Shown here piece by piece: positions 7,730-16,055 of a stretch of 43,644 bases of DNA. The notes beneath the pieces were generated by a model. It was given only the letters and a program-made list of their open reading frames with translations. It had not been told where the DNA came from and did no database searches. Both the position numbers and the translations under genes were made by a program. Positions within the stretch are counted from its first letter, which is position 1. Each line of letters opens with the position of its first letter. Source of the stretch: a bacterium (GTDB lineage Bacteria > Myxococcota_A > UBA9160 > SZUA-336); assembly GCA_024226335.1 (NCBI GenBank), contig JAAELY010000474.1:1-43644 (forward strand), read 5' to 3'.

Positions 7730-8845
7730 TTGAAGATTCTGGTTACAGGTGGCGCCGGTTTCATCGGTTCGCATCTGGTCGACGAATTGCTCGCCGAGGG
7801 CCACGAGGTCCGGGTGTTCGATTCCCTGCACGAGCAGGTGCACGGCAAGGACGCCGACTGGCCGGACTATTTGAACCCCGCGGCCGAGCGCATGCGCGGA
7901 GATGTGCGCGATGCGGCGGCGGTGCGACGGGCGCTCGAGGGCATGGAAGTCATCTACCACCAGGCCGCCGCGGTCGGCGTGGGCCAATCGATGTACGAGA
8001 TCGAAAACTACGTCTCGATCAACTCCCTGGGTGCGGCCGTCGTTCTGCAGGAGATCGCCAGTGGGCGCCATGAGATCCGACGCATGGTCGTAGCCTCGTC
8101 GATGTCGATCTACGGCGAAGGCCAGTACGTCGATCCCGACGGCAAGAGCGTCTTTCCCGGCCTGCGAAGTGACGAGCAGTTCGAGCGTCGGGAATGGGAG
8201 ATCTTCGACGAACGAGGAAGATCTCTCAAACCGGTTCCGACACCCGAAACAAAGCCCTTGCTTCCCACTTCGGTCTACGCGGTGACCAAACGCGATCACG
8301 AGGAACTCTTTCTATCGGTCGGCGCTGCCTATCGGATTCCCACGGTCGCGTTGCGTTACTTCAATGTCTACGGCTCGCGGCAGGCGCTCTCGAACCCCTA
8401 TACCGGAGTCGGCGCAATCTTCAGCGCGCGTCTGCTCAATGGCAATCCTCCCCTCGTCAACGAGGACGGTCTGCAGAGCCGCGACTTCGTACACGTCTCC
8501 GATATCGTCCAGGCCAATCTACTGGCTCTGCGCGCCCAGGCCGACGGCGGCGTGGTCTGCAATGTGGGAACGGGTCGGCCGACGTCGATCCTGCAGCTTG
8601 CGGAACTGCTGGCTGCGCGACTCGACCTGCAGATCAAACCTCAGATCAGTGAGCACTTCCGAGCCGGAGACATCCGCCACTGCTACGCCGACATCACGCA
8701 CGCGCGGCAGGTACTGGGTTACGAACCCAAGTCTCGACTCGAGGACTCGATCGACGAGGTAATCGATTTCGTGCGCGGTCAGAATCCAGAAGACAAGGTG
8801 CAGGCGGCGACCGACGAGTTGCTGCGCCGAGGTCTGCAGCGTTGA
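7730..8845 (+). CDS. NAD-dependent sugar epimerase, dTDP-L-rhamnose 4-epimerase-like
   Basis: A 371-residue extended short-chain dehydrogenase. It has the NAD-binding TGGAGFIGSHL at residues 6-16, a SSMSIYGEG segment carrying the catalytic Ser/Thr region, and the active-site YxxxK (YAVTK). Stretches such as AAAVGVGQSMYEI, RYFNVYGSRQALSNPYTG and GLQSRDFVHVSDIV resemble WbiB-type dTDP-L-rhamnose 4-epimerases, not the shorter (~310 aa) ADP-heptose epimerase HldD. It would interconvert 6-deoxyhexose nucleotides for glycan synthesis, possibly for the adjacent rhamnosyltransferase-like GT2. This substrate assignment rests on remembered family similarity. Its stop overlaps the TTG start of the heptose kinase by 4 nt. 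Confidence 0.8.
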   Translation: MKILVTGGAGFIGSHLVDELLAEGHEVRVFDSLHEQVHGKDADWPDYLNPAAERMRGDVRDAAAVRRALEGMEVIYHQAAAVGVGQSMYEIENYVSINSLGAAVVLQEIASGRHEIRRMVVASSMSIYGEGQYVDPDGKSVFPGLRSDEQFERREWEIFDERGRSLKPVPTPETKPLLPTSVYAVTKRDHEELFLSVGAAYRIPTVALRYFNVYGSRQALSNPYTGVGAIFSARLLNGNPPLVNEDGLQSRDFVHVSDIVQANLLALRAQADGGVVCNVGTGRPTSILQLAELLAARLDLQIKPQISEHFRAGDIRHCYADITHARQVLGYEPKSRLEDSIDEVIDFVRGQNPEDKVQAATDELLRRGLQR

Positions 8846-9828
8846 TCGATCCCGACCGTGCGACTCGGCTGATCGCGGATTTCGGACAGCATCGAGTGCT
8901 GGTCGTCGGGGATCTGATTCTGGACCGCTATCTGTGGGGCAACACGGAGCGTATCTCACCCGAAGCTCCGGTCCCCGTAGTCCACGTCGACCGCGAGTCG
9001 ACGATGCTCGGCGGTGCGGGCAATGTCGCGCGCAACCTGGCCAGCCTCGGCGCAAGCGTAGAAGTGGTCGGCGTGATCGGCGAGGACGACGCCGCACTGG
9101 AAATCCGCCGACTGTGTGAGCGCTGGAAGATCGGAGCGCGTCGCCTGGTGAGCGATGGATCGCGACCCACGACAGAGAAGACCCGCATCATCGCGCGTGC
9201 GCAGCAGGTCGTTCGTTTCGATCGGGAGACCGAACTGCGGATTGCGCCTGCGCTCGTCGAGCGCGTACTCGATGCGATCCGCACTGCGGCCAGCGAGGTG
9301 CAGTTGGTGATCCTCGAGGACTACGCCAAGGGTCTGCTGGGTCCGGCGGTGATCTCGGAGGCGATGGACATCCTCCGGGCTTCCGGGGTCGCGGTTTTCG
9401 TCGACCCGAAGGATCCCCCCTGGGAGATCTACCGGGGGGCGGAGTTGATCAAACCGAACCAGCGAGAGGCCGAGCAGGTCGTCGGTTTCCGCGTGCGTTC
9501 CGATGCGGATCTGGAACGACTGGGCCGCCAGGTGCTCGAATTGAGCGGGGTCCACAATCTGGCCCTGACGCGCGGAGGCGATGGAATGTCGATGTTCGCG
9601 ACCGATGAGCCAACGCGGCATATCCCGACCGCCGCCCAGGCGGTGGCCGATGTCGCCGGCGCCGGGGACACGGTGATCGCAGCCCTGGCGCTTGGGCGCC
9701 TGTCTGGTGCGACCTGGCAGGAAGCCGCTGAAATCGCGAACGCAGCCGCTGGTGTTGTCGTGGCCGTATCCGGGACCGCGACGCTCACACCCGGTCAGTT
9801 GCGCCAGGCCCTCGGAGCGAGCAGATGA
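8842..9828 (+). CDS. D-glycero-beta-D-manno-heptose-7-phosphate kinase (HldE kinase domain / HldA-like)
   Basis: A 328-residue PfkB-family sugar kinase matching the N-terminal kinase half of HldE (RfaE domain I). It phosphorylates heptose 7-phosphate at C1 on the way to ADP-heptose. Visible motifs are ISPEAPVPVV and GGAGNVARNLASLGA near the N-terminus, and the PfkB signature VAGAGDTVIAALALG near residue 275, whose Asp is the catalytic base. The nucleotidyltransferase half of the ~480-aa E. coli HldE is absent, so ADP-heptose formation needs a separate enzyme that is not in this window. The start is TTG at 8842, in a 4-nt TTGA overlap with the epimerase. Confidence 0.88.
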   Translation: MIDPDRATRLIADFGQHRVLVVGDLILDRYLWGNTERISPEAPVPVVHVDRESTMLGGAGNVARNLASLGASVEVVGVIGEDDAALEIRRLCERWKIGARRLVSDGSRPTTEKTRIIARAQQVVRFDRETELRIAPALVERVLDAIRTAASEVQLVILEDYAKGLLGPAVISEAMDILRASGVAVFVDPKDPPWEIYRGAELIKPNQREAEQVVGFRVRSDADLERLGRQVLELSGVHNLALTRGGDGMSMFATDEPTRHIPTAAQAVADVAGAGDTVIAALALGRLSGATWQEAAEIANAAAGVVVAVSGTATLTPGQLRQALGASR

Positions 9829-10712
9829 GCGAATCTGTTCGTTCGATGACGGGCTTTGGCCGTGCCGAGGCAGAACTCGAGCGAGGCGCTGTATCTGTGG
9901 AAGTGCGCTCGGTGAACGGACGCCATCTGGAGTTGCGCGTGCGGCTGCCCCGCGAGCTGAGTTCACTGGAAGCGAAGCTGCGACGAGCCGCTTCCGCGCA
10001 TTTCGCGCGCGGTCAGGTCGAAGTATCGATCCGTCTGCCGCGCGAAGGCGTGTCCGAGCCCGAACTCCAGATCGATCAAGAGGCGGCGAAGCGTTACGCA
10101 GAGGCGGGTCGAGAATTGTCCAGCGCGCTCGAACTCGACGATTCACTTTCCATCTCGTCGCTCCTGGCGCTACCCGGTGTCGCACGAATGCGCGAACCGG
10201 AACTGCAGGCCGAAGCCATCGGGGACACGTTACTCCAGGCGGTCGAGGCGGCCTGCCTGGCCGCCTGCAAGATGCGCGAACGCGAGGGCCTGGCCCTGGC
10301 AGACGAACTCCTGTCGCGGATTACGGGAGTCGAAGAACGCGTCCAGCAGTTCGAATCCAGGGCCGAAGAGATCACAAGGGGTCTGCGGGAGCGCCTGCAG
10401 AAGCGCCTGGCGACACTCGCTCCCGAAGTCGAAGTCGACCCGGCCCGCCTGGAGCAGGAGATCGTGATCTACGCCGACAAGCTCGATATTACCGAGGAAC
10501 TGGTGCGCTTGCGCAGCCACTGCGCCCAGTTCCGTGAGACACTGGACGGCGGCGGGTCCATCGGGCGAAAGCTCGAGTTTCTGCTGCAGGAATTCGGTCG
10601 CGAGACCAATACCATCGGTTCCAAAGCATCGGATGCGCCGATTGCGCGCGATGTCGTGGAACTGAAAACGGAACTCGAGAAGCTCCGCGAACAGGTTTTG
10701 AACGTCGAGTGA
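9825..10712 (+). CDS. yicC: YicC/YloC family endoribonuclease
   Basis: A 295-residue protein of the YicC family. It has the diagnostic N-terminus [10 protein letters not shown] and [17 protein letters not shown] (YicC_N) and a C-terminal DUF1732-like region with [21 protein letters not shown]. Characterised members act as endoribonucleases involved in RNA turnover and stationary-phase adaptation. It begins a compact housekeeping run, yicC-remA-gmk, whose order is common in many bacteria. ATG at 9825 overlaps the heptose kinase stop by 4 nt, and its own stop overlaps the next GTG start by 4 nt. Confidence 0.93.
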   Translation: MSESVRSMTGFGRAEAELERGAVSVEVRSVNGRHLELRVRLPRELSSLEAKLRRAASAHFARGQVEVSIRLPREGVSEPELQIDQEAAKRYAEAGRELSSALELDDSLSISSLLALPGVARMREPELQAEAIGDTLLQAVEAACLAACKMREREGLALADELLSRITGVEERVQQFESRAEEITRGLRERLQKRLATLAPEVEVDPARLEQEIVIYADKLDITEELVRLRSHCAQFRETLDGGGSIGRKLEFLLQEFGRETNTIGSKASDAPIARDVVELKTELEKLREQVLNVE

Positions 10713-10963
10713 AGCTACTGAACGTCGGATATGGGAATGTAGTCGTCGCGCGCCGCGTCGTGGCCGTGATCGGCCCGCAGGCCGCTCCGATCCGTCGAAT
10801 GCGCGAAGAAGCGCGAAAACGCGGCAAGCTGATTGACGCGACAGAGGGGCGGAAGACCCGCTCGGTGATCGTGACCGATTCCGACCACATCGTTCTCGCG
10901 GCCGTGCAGACCGAGACCCTGTCGATGCGTCTGGCGGGCGACGGTGACGAGGACGAGGGATGA
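10709..10963 (+). CDS. remA: RemA-like (DUF370) small protein
   Basis: An 84-residue protein with the DUF370 signature [19 protein letters not shown], then [19 protein letters not shown] and [12 protein letters not shown]. In Bacillus subtilis RemA is a DNA-binding activator of biofilm-matrix genes that forms oligomeric rings. Homologues in Gram-negatives usually sit beside gmk, as here, and their function is less clear. The C-terminus ends in an acidic tail. GTG at 10709 overlaps yicC, and the stop overlaps the gmk ATG (ATGA). Confidence 0.9.
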   Translation: MKLLNVGYGNVVVARRVVAVIGPQAAPIRRMREEARKRGKLIDATEGRKTRSVIVTDSDHIVLAAVQTETLSMRLAGDGDEDEG

Positions 10964-11544
10964 CCGGAACGCGTCGCGGTATTCCCTTCGTGATCTCCGG
11001 CCCCTCCGGCGCCGGGAAGAGCACGCTATTGCGTTGCGTTCTGGATACGGACTCGTCGTTGCGCTTTTCGATCTCGCACACGACGCGTCAGCCCCGACCC
11101 GGTGAGCGCGATGGTGAGGATTACTGGTTCATCACCCGTGCAGAGTTCCAGGGCATGATCGACCGCAACGAGTTCCTCGAGTGGGCTGAGTACAACGAAA
11201 ACCTCTACGGCACCAGCCGCTCGGCGGTTGAAGGTCCCACGCGGGAAGGCTGCGACTTGATCCTCGAAGTCGAGGTACAGGGCGCCGACCAGTTGCGGGA
11301 TCGCCTGGCGGACGACGCCGTATTCGTTTTCATCGAACCTCCGTCACTGGATGAACTGGAAGATCGGCTGCGAAGGCGCGCAACAGATGCGGGCGCAGTC
11401 ATTGAGAAGCGACTCGCGCGAGCACGCGAAGAGATGCTCTCGCGAGACCGTTATGACCACCAGGTAGTCAACGATCAGCTACCGCAAGCCGTGAGCGCGT
11501 TGCAGGAAATCATCGCGCTTGCGAGGGACCGAAGAGACGAGTAG
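10960..11544 (+). CDS. gmk: Guanylate kinase
   Basis: Phosphorylates GMP to GDP in the cytoplasm. At 194 residues it has a normal length. The P-loop is [12 protein letters not shown] near residues 12-23. The GMP-binding core [18 protein letters not shown] and the [17 protein letters not shown] stretch are intact. Downstream [10 protein letters not shown] and the [15 protein letters not shown] lid segment complete the family. It starts at ATG 10960 within the remA stop. rel follows after 12 bp. There is no rpoZ (omega) gene in between, although that gene occupies this slot in many proteobacteria. Confidence 0.96.
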   Translation: MTGTRRGIPFVISGPSGAGKSTLLRCVLDTDSSLRFSISHTTRQPRPGERDGEDYWFITRAEFQGMIDRNEFLEWAEYNENLYGTSRSAVEGPTREGCDLILEVEVQGADQLRDRLADDAVFVFIEPPSLDELEDRLRRRATDAGAVIEKRLARAREEMLSRDRYDHQVVNDQLPQAVSALQEIIALARDRRDE

Positions 11545-11556
11545 CGCGGACGTTCC

Positions 11557-13698
11557 ATGGCAGCACGGATCAACGAGATAGTAGAGCGCGTTCAGACCAA
11601 TTTCCCAGATCTGGATACTTCCGTGCTGCAGAAGGCCTATGTCTACTCGGCGAAGGTGCACCAGGGACAGCAGCGCCTCTCAGGAGAGCCGTATCTGACT
11701 CACCCTCTGGAGGTCGCTGGAATCCTCGCGAACATGCGACTCGACCATGTGACCGTGGCGGCCGGACTGTTGCACGACACCATCGAAGATACCTATGCAA
11801 CCGAGGAAGAAATCGGCGAGCAGTTCGGTGTCGAAGTCCAGGAGCTGGTCACGGGTCTGACCAAGCTGTCGAAGATGGAGTACCAGAGTCGCAAGGAACA
11901 CCAGGCCGAGAACTTTCGCCGGATGTTGCTCGCCATGTCCAAGGACATTCGCATCATCCTGATCAAGCTCGCCGACCGGCTCCACAACATGCGCACTCTC
12001 AAGTACATGAAAGAGGACTCGCGGCGGCGCATTTCCCAGGAAACGCTCGATATCTACGCGCCACTGGCCCATCGGCTCGGCATCTACTGGATGAAGGAGG
12101 AGTTGGAGCGTCAATCCTTCCGAGAGTTGTTCTCGGCGGTGGCCACCGAGATCGAAGAAAAGATCCAGCGAGGCAAGAGTGAGAGCGAGCGCTACATCGA
12201 AGGAGTCCGGTCATCCCTGCAGAAGGTTCTCGACGATCACGGGCTATTGAGCGAGGTAACGGGACGACTCAAGGAACCTTATAGCCTCTACAAGAAGATG
12301 CAGGAGCAGAACCTGGAGTTCGACCAGATCTACGATCTGACCGCCTTCCGCATCATCGTCGACGGTACGCCGGCCACCTGCTACGAGGCCCTGGGCATCG
12401 TTCACAATCTCTGGAAGCCTGTTCCCGGGCGTTTCAAGGACTACGTGGCCATGCCCAAGCCCAATGGCTACCAGTCCATGCACACGACCGTGATCGGCCC
12501 TTTTGGCGAACGCATGGAAGTGCAGATCCGCACGCAGGAAATGCACCGTGTTTCAGAACTCGGCATCGCGGCTCACTGGAAGTACAAGGGTGCCAGCGAT
12601 ACCAAGGCGTCCGACGAGCAGAAGTTCGCCTGGCTGCGACAGATGCTGGAGTGGCAGCAGCAACTCAAGGATCCCAATGAGTTCCTGGAGACCGTGCGGG
12701 TCGACCTGTTCTCCGACGAAGTCTACGTCTTCAGTCCCCAGGGTGATGTCATCGCGCTTCCCGCTGGTGCTACACCGATCGACTTCGCGTACGCCGTACA
12801 TACAGAGGTTGGCAATCACTGCGCAGGCGCAAAGATCAACGGGCAGTTGGTACGCCTGAGCTACAAGCTCAACAACGGCGACACCGTCGAGATCATCACA
12901 TCCCCGCATCAGAAGCCGCGCCAGGAGTGGCTCGACATCGTCGTGAGCGGGCGAGCCCGCGGTCGCATTCGCCACGTGCTGAAAGCGGATCAAGTCGAGG
13001 ATGCGCGCAGTCTGGGTCGCGAGATCCTGCAACGCGACCTGCGGGCGCGCGGGCTCAAGTACGAAAAGCTCTTGAAAGATGGATCTCTCAAGGGAATAGC
13101 CAAAGAACGAAAACACAAAGATCTCGATGCGATGCTTCAGGCCATCGCGTACGGCAAGCTCGAGGCGCGTAGCGTTGCGCGAGCTCTCACCGGACAACCC
13201 GAAGACGAGGATACGAAGCCCACGCTCTTCCAGCGCGTGATGCGGGCCAGCCGCAATCCGGGAACCGTCAAGGTGGGCGGTGTAGATCAGGTACTGGTCC
13301 GGTTTGCCAAGTGCTGCTCTCCGGTGCCCGGCGATCCGGTCGAGGGTTTTATTACGCGCGGTCGCGGTGTGACCGTGCACGCACGTGATTGTTCGAAGGT
13401 CTTCCATCTGGATCCGGAGAGGCGTGTTCCTGTCACCTGGGAGAGCACCCCGGGAGAGCTGCGCCGGGTCAAACTACGAGTGGTGTCCGAAGATCGTCCG
13501 GGTCTGCTGGCCGCAGTATCGAACAAGATCAGCGCCGAGGGCGTGAACATCGACAACGGACGGATTACCACCAGCCAGAACAACCGGGCCGTGCAGACCT
13601 TTGAACTCCTGGTCAAGGATCGGAAGAACATCGACGCCGTCATCAAGCAGGTTTCGAAGATTCCGGGCGTTCTCAGTGTCGAGCGGATGCGCCAGTGA
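11557..13698 (+). CDS. Bifunctional (p)ppGpp synthetase/hydrolase Rel (RelA/SpoT family)
   Basis: A 713-residue stringent-response enzyme with the full architecture: HD hydrolase domain (H73-D74 in HDTIED), synthetase domain with R292-FKD and EVQIRTQEMH, a TGS domain at about 388-450, then a helical/zinc-finger region with the KCCSPVPGD segment and a C-terminal ACT domain (about 640-710). The intact HD residues and the RxKD form (RelA-type monofunctional enzymes have ExDD) predict both hydrolysis and synthesis of (p)ppGpp. It is probably co-transcribed with gmk. The GT2 gene downstream starts at GTG within its stop codon. Confidence 0.95.
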   Translation: MAARINEIVERVQTNFPDLDTSVLQKAYVYSAKVHQGQQRLSGEPYLTHPLEVAGILANMRLDHVTVAAGLLHDTIEDTYATEEEIGEQFGVEVQELVTGLTKLSKMEYQSRKEHQAENFRRMLLAMSKDIRIILIKLADRLHNMRTLKYMKEDSRRRISQETLDIYAPLAHRLGIYWMKEELERQSFRELFSAVATEIEEKIQRGKSESERYIEGVRSSLQKVLDDHGLLSEVTGRLKEPYSLYKKMQEQNLEFDQIYDLTAFRIIVDGTPATCYEALGIVHNLWKPVPGRFKDYVAMPKPNGYQSMHTTVIGPFGERMEVQIRTQEMHRVSELGIAAHWKYKGASDTKASDEQKFAWLRQMLEWQQQLKDPNEFLETVRVDLFSDEVYVFSPQGDVIALPAGATPIDFAYAVHTEVGNHCAGAKINGQLVRLSYKLNNGDTVEIITSPHQKPRQEWLDIVVSGRARGRIRHVLKADQVEDARSLGREILQRDLRARGLKYEKLLKDGSLKGIAKERKHKDLDAMLQAIAYGKLEARSVARALTGQPEDEDTKPTLFQRVMRASRNPGTVKVGGVDQVLVRFAKCCSPVPGDPVEGFITRGRGVTVHARDCSKVFHLDPERRVPVTWESTPGELRRVKLRVVSEDRPGLLAAVSNKISAEGVNIDNGRITTSQNNRAVQTFELLVKDRKNIDAVIKQVSKIPGVLSVERMRQ

Positions 13699-14474
13699 GC
13701 GCTTCGACCCGAGTTCGACCACCCGTTTCGGGCGTGGTCATCTGTTTCAACGAGGCGGATCGGATCGCGCGCACCCTCGAGTCCCTGTCGTTTTGCGACG
13801 AGATCGTCGTGATCGACTCCTGTTCGACCGACGGCACCGCGGAAGTCGCCCGGCGGTTCACCGACCGAGTGATCGAGCAGGATTTTCTCGGTTATGTGAA
13901 ACAGAAGAACTTCGCGCTGGACCAGGCGACACACGATTGGGTGGTCTGTCTGGATTCCGACGAGGTCCTGACGCCGGAGTTGGTGTTGACGATTCGCGCT
14001 GCGATCGAACGCGATCCGGAGTTCAGCGGGGGGTTCCAGTTGGATCGCGTCACACGCTTCCTCGGTATCTGGCACGATCGCGGTGAATGGTATCCGGATT
14101 GGCAGTTGCGCGTGTTTCGACGCTCAGCCGGTCATTGGACCGGACTCGATCCGCACGACAGAGTCGAAGTTCCCGGAGCCGTGATTCGTCTCGAGGGTCG
14201 TTTCGAACACTACAACTACCGCGACCTGGCGGATCACATCCAGACGATCGACAAGTTCTCGGCTTCGCTCGCTCAGTCAATGTACGATTCGGGCGTGCGC
14301 TTTCGCCTGCTGGATCTCCTGGTGCGCCCGTTCACACGTTTTCTGAAGGGCTATTTCTTGCGTCAGGGATTCCGTCTGGGACTTCCCGGATTTCTGGTCT
14401 CGATCTCGACCTCGTACTACGTCTTCATGAAGTACGCCAAGCTCTGGGAACTGGAGTTGCGCCGGGAACGATGA
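13695..14474 (+). CDS. Glycosyltransferase family 2, WaaE/KdtX-like
   Basis: A 259-residue GT2 enzyme of the type that adds glucose or a similar sugar to LPS inner-core heptose. It shows SGVVICFNEADRIARTLES at the N-terminus, VVIDSCSTDGT for nucleotide binding, and the DxD metal site in VCLDSDEVL. WYPDWQLRVFRR and the FEHYNYRDLADHI stretch are typical of this subfamily. The C-terminal part (GYFLRQGFRLGLPGFLVSI) is amphipathic and may associate with the membrane. GTG at 13695 overlaps rel by 4 nt and the stop overlaps the GT4 ATG by 4 nt. Confidence 0.85.
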   Translation: MSASTRVRPPVSGVVICFNEADRIARTLESLSFCDEIVVIDSCSTDGTAEVARRFTDRVIEQDFLGYVKQKNFALDQATHDWVVCLDSDEVLTPELVLTIRAAIERDPEFSGGFQLDRVTRFLGIWHDRGEWYPDWQLRVFRRSAGHWTGLDPHDRVEVPGAVIRLEGRFEHYNYRDLADHIQTIDKFSASLAQSMYDSGVRFRLLDLLVRPFTRFLKGYFLRQGFRLGLPGFLVSISTSYYVFMKYAKLWELELRRER

Positions 14475-15628
14475 AGATCCTGCACGTCACTGGCGACTGG
14501 AAGTGGACCGGTCCGGCCGAACCCATGTTGCACGCGGTCACCGGACTGCGCGAGCGCGGTCACGAGGTCGACCTGGTCTGCCCTTCGGCGCCCCCCGATG
14601 AAGACGGCGGGGTCGAGGTTCATGCCCGCAATCGCGGCCTGGATCCGGTGCTCACTCTTGCTCCCGGGCAGGGATTTCGTCCGTTCCGGGATCGGCAGGA
14701 TGTGCGACGTCTGCGAGAGTTGCTCGCAAATCGCGGGTACGATGTGATTCACGCGCACCACACGCGCGACCATATTCTCCTGCTGCGCGCACGTCGCAGA
14801 GGGCAGGGGAAGCTCGTCGTGAGCTGGCATCACGGCGATCCGATTCCGCCCAACCTGTGGAATCGCTGGCTCTTCGGTCCGACCGGGTCCGACGCAGTCG
14901 CCGTCTTGACGCAAGAACTCGCAGAGGTCACACGCAAATCGATCGGTGGCATCGCATCGCGCGTCGGTGTGGTTCCCGGATGCGTCGATTCGCAGCGTTT
15001 CTCGCCGCGGGAGCCATCGGAGACGCTGCAGAACAAGCTCGGATTGGCGCCGGACTCGCGGGTCATCGGACTCGTGGCACGCCTGCAATTGCACCGTCGC
15101 GTCGATCTACTTCTCGATGCTTTTGCATGCGCACTTCGGGAAGTTCCGAACTTACGCCTGCTCGTGATGGGGCGGGGCACGCACCAGAAGGAGGTGCTGA
15201 CCGACCCGGTTCGTCGCCTCGGTCTGGAACACGCTGTGATCCACGACGGGTATCGAGGTGATGACTACCTGGACGCCCTCGCGCAGCTCAACGCCCTGGT
15301 CTTCCTGGTGCCGGGTTCCGACGGCTCCTGTCGCGCAGTGCTCGAAGCCATGTCGATGGAGATTCCGCCGATCGCGAGCCGTCGGGGAGCCTTGCCCAGT
15401 ACGGTGACGGACAGGAAGACTGGACGTCTCGTCGATGAATCCGTGGAGTCGCTTGCCGCGGCCTTCATCGACCTGTCACGCGAGCCCGAACGGTGGCGGG
15501 AATGGGGCCGTGCCGCGCGTCGTTCAGTGCTCGAGAAGCACGCCGTGGCTCACTACGCTCAGGAACTCGAGAAGCTCTACCACTCCGCGATTCAGGATCA
15601 GGTGATCAGGTCAGGGAGCGCTGCATGA
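14471..15628 (+). CDS. Glycosyltransferase family 4 (GT-B fold)
   Basis: A 385-residue GT4 enzyme. The N-terminal Rossmann domain begins MKILHVTGDWKWTGPAEPML. The donor-binding domain contains VIGLVARLQLHRRVDLLLDAF and the catalytic-loop region SCRAVLEAMSMEIPPIAS. The E-x7-E motif usual in the family appears as D-x7-E, the first Glu being a conservative Asp. A frame open upstream to 14087 is overlap with the previous gene; ATG at 14471 matches the family start. It probably acts in LPS or another surface glycan, but the acceptor is unknown. The last 23 nt overlap the convergent GNAT gene. Confidence 0.87.
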   Translation: MKILHVTGDWKWTGPAEPMLHAVTGLRERGHEVDLVCPSAPPDEDGGVEVHARNRGLDPVLTLAPGQGFRPFRDRQDVRRLRELLANRGYDVIHAHHTRDHILLLRARRRGQGKLVVSWHHGDPIPPNLWNRWLFGPTGSDAVAVLTQELAEVTRKSIGGIASRVGVVPGCVDSQRFSPREPSETLQNKLGLAPDSRVIGLVARLQLHRRVDLLLDAFACALREVPNLRLLVMGRGTHQKEVLTDPVRRLGLEHAVIHDGYRGDDYLDALAQLNALVFLVPGSDGSCRAVLEAMSMEIPPIASRRGALPSTVTDRKTGRLVDESVESLAAAFIDLSREPERWREWGRAARRSVLEKHAVAHYAQELEKLYHSAIQDQVIRSGSAA

Positions 15629-16055
15629 TCACGTGCGTTCCGATGTCGGGTAGTTCGAACTCTTCACCCACGGCTTCGAGCGCCGAGTCCAGGTAGAACT
15701 CGCGGGCGCTCGCCCGTGCCTTGCACCAGAGCAGTATTCCGCCCGTGGAGCGGATCTGTTGCGTGCAGGTTTCGAGCAGTTTTCGCCCGATACCGTGCCG
15801 GCGTGCGCTCTTCGCGGTCGCCATGCCGCGCAGACGCCACTCCAGAAGCCCGTCGCCGCCTTCGCGTGCTTCGCGATAGATCGACGCCACGCCCACGAGT
15901 TCGCCGTCCAGGAAAGCTCCGAGGTGGAACGTCGTTTCGTCGTCGTCACCCGGGTACACCAGTTGAGCGGCCTCCTGGTGCGGTCGCAGTACTGAGTGGC
16001 GCAGAGAGTGCGTCTGATCCGCGGAAATTCGCCGAATTTCGGTCTTCGAACTCAC
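15606..16055 (-). CDS. GNAT family N-acetyltransferase
   Basis: A 149-residue acetyl-CoA-dependent acyltransferase of the GNAT fold. The acetyl-CoA pyrophosphate-binding motif appears as ARRHGIGRKLLETC, the R/Q-x-x-G-x-G/A consensus. It is preceded by the beta-strand WRLRGMATAKS and followed by LLWCKARASAREFYLDSALEAVGEEF, typical of the C-terminal GNAT region. The substrate cannot be inferred. It starts with GTG at 16055, overlapping the msbA stop by 4 nt, so it is the last gene of an rpmB-msbA-GNAT run. Its 3' end overlaps the opposing GT4 gene by 23 nt. Confidence 0.88.
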   Translation of the reverse strand: MSSKTEIRRISADQTHSLRHSVLRPHQEAAQLVYPGDDDETTFHLGAFLDGELVGVASIYREAREGGDGLLEWRLRGMATAKSARRHGIGRKLLETCTQQIRSTGGILLWCKARASAREFYLDSALEAVGEEFELPDIGTHVIMQRSLT

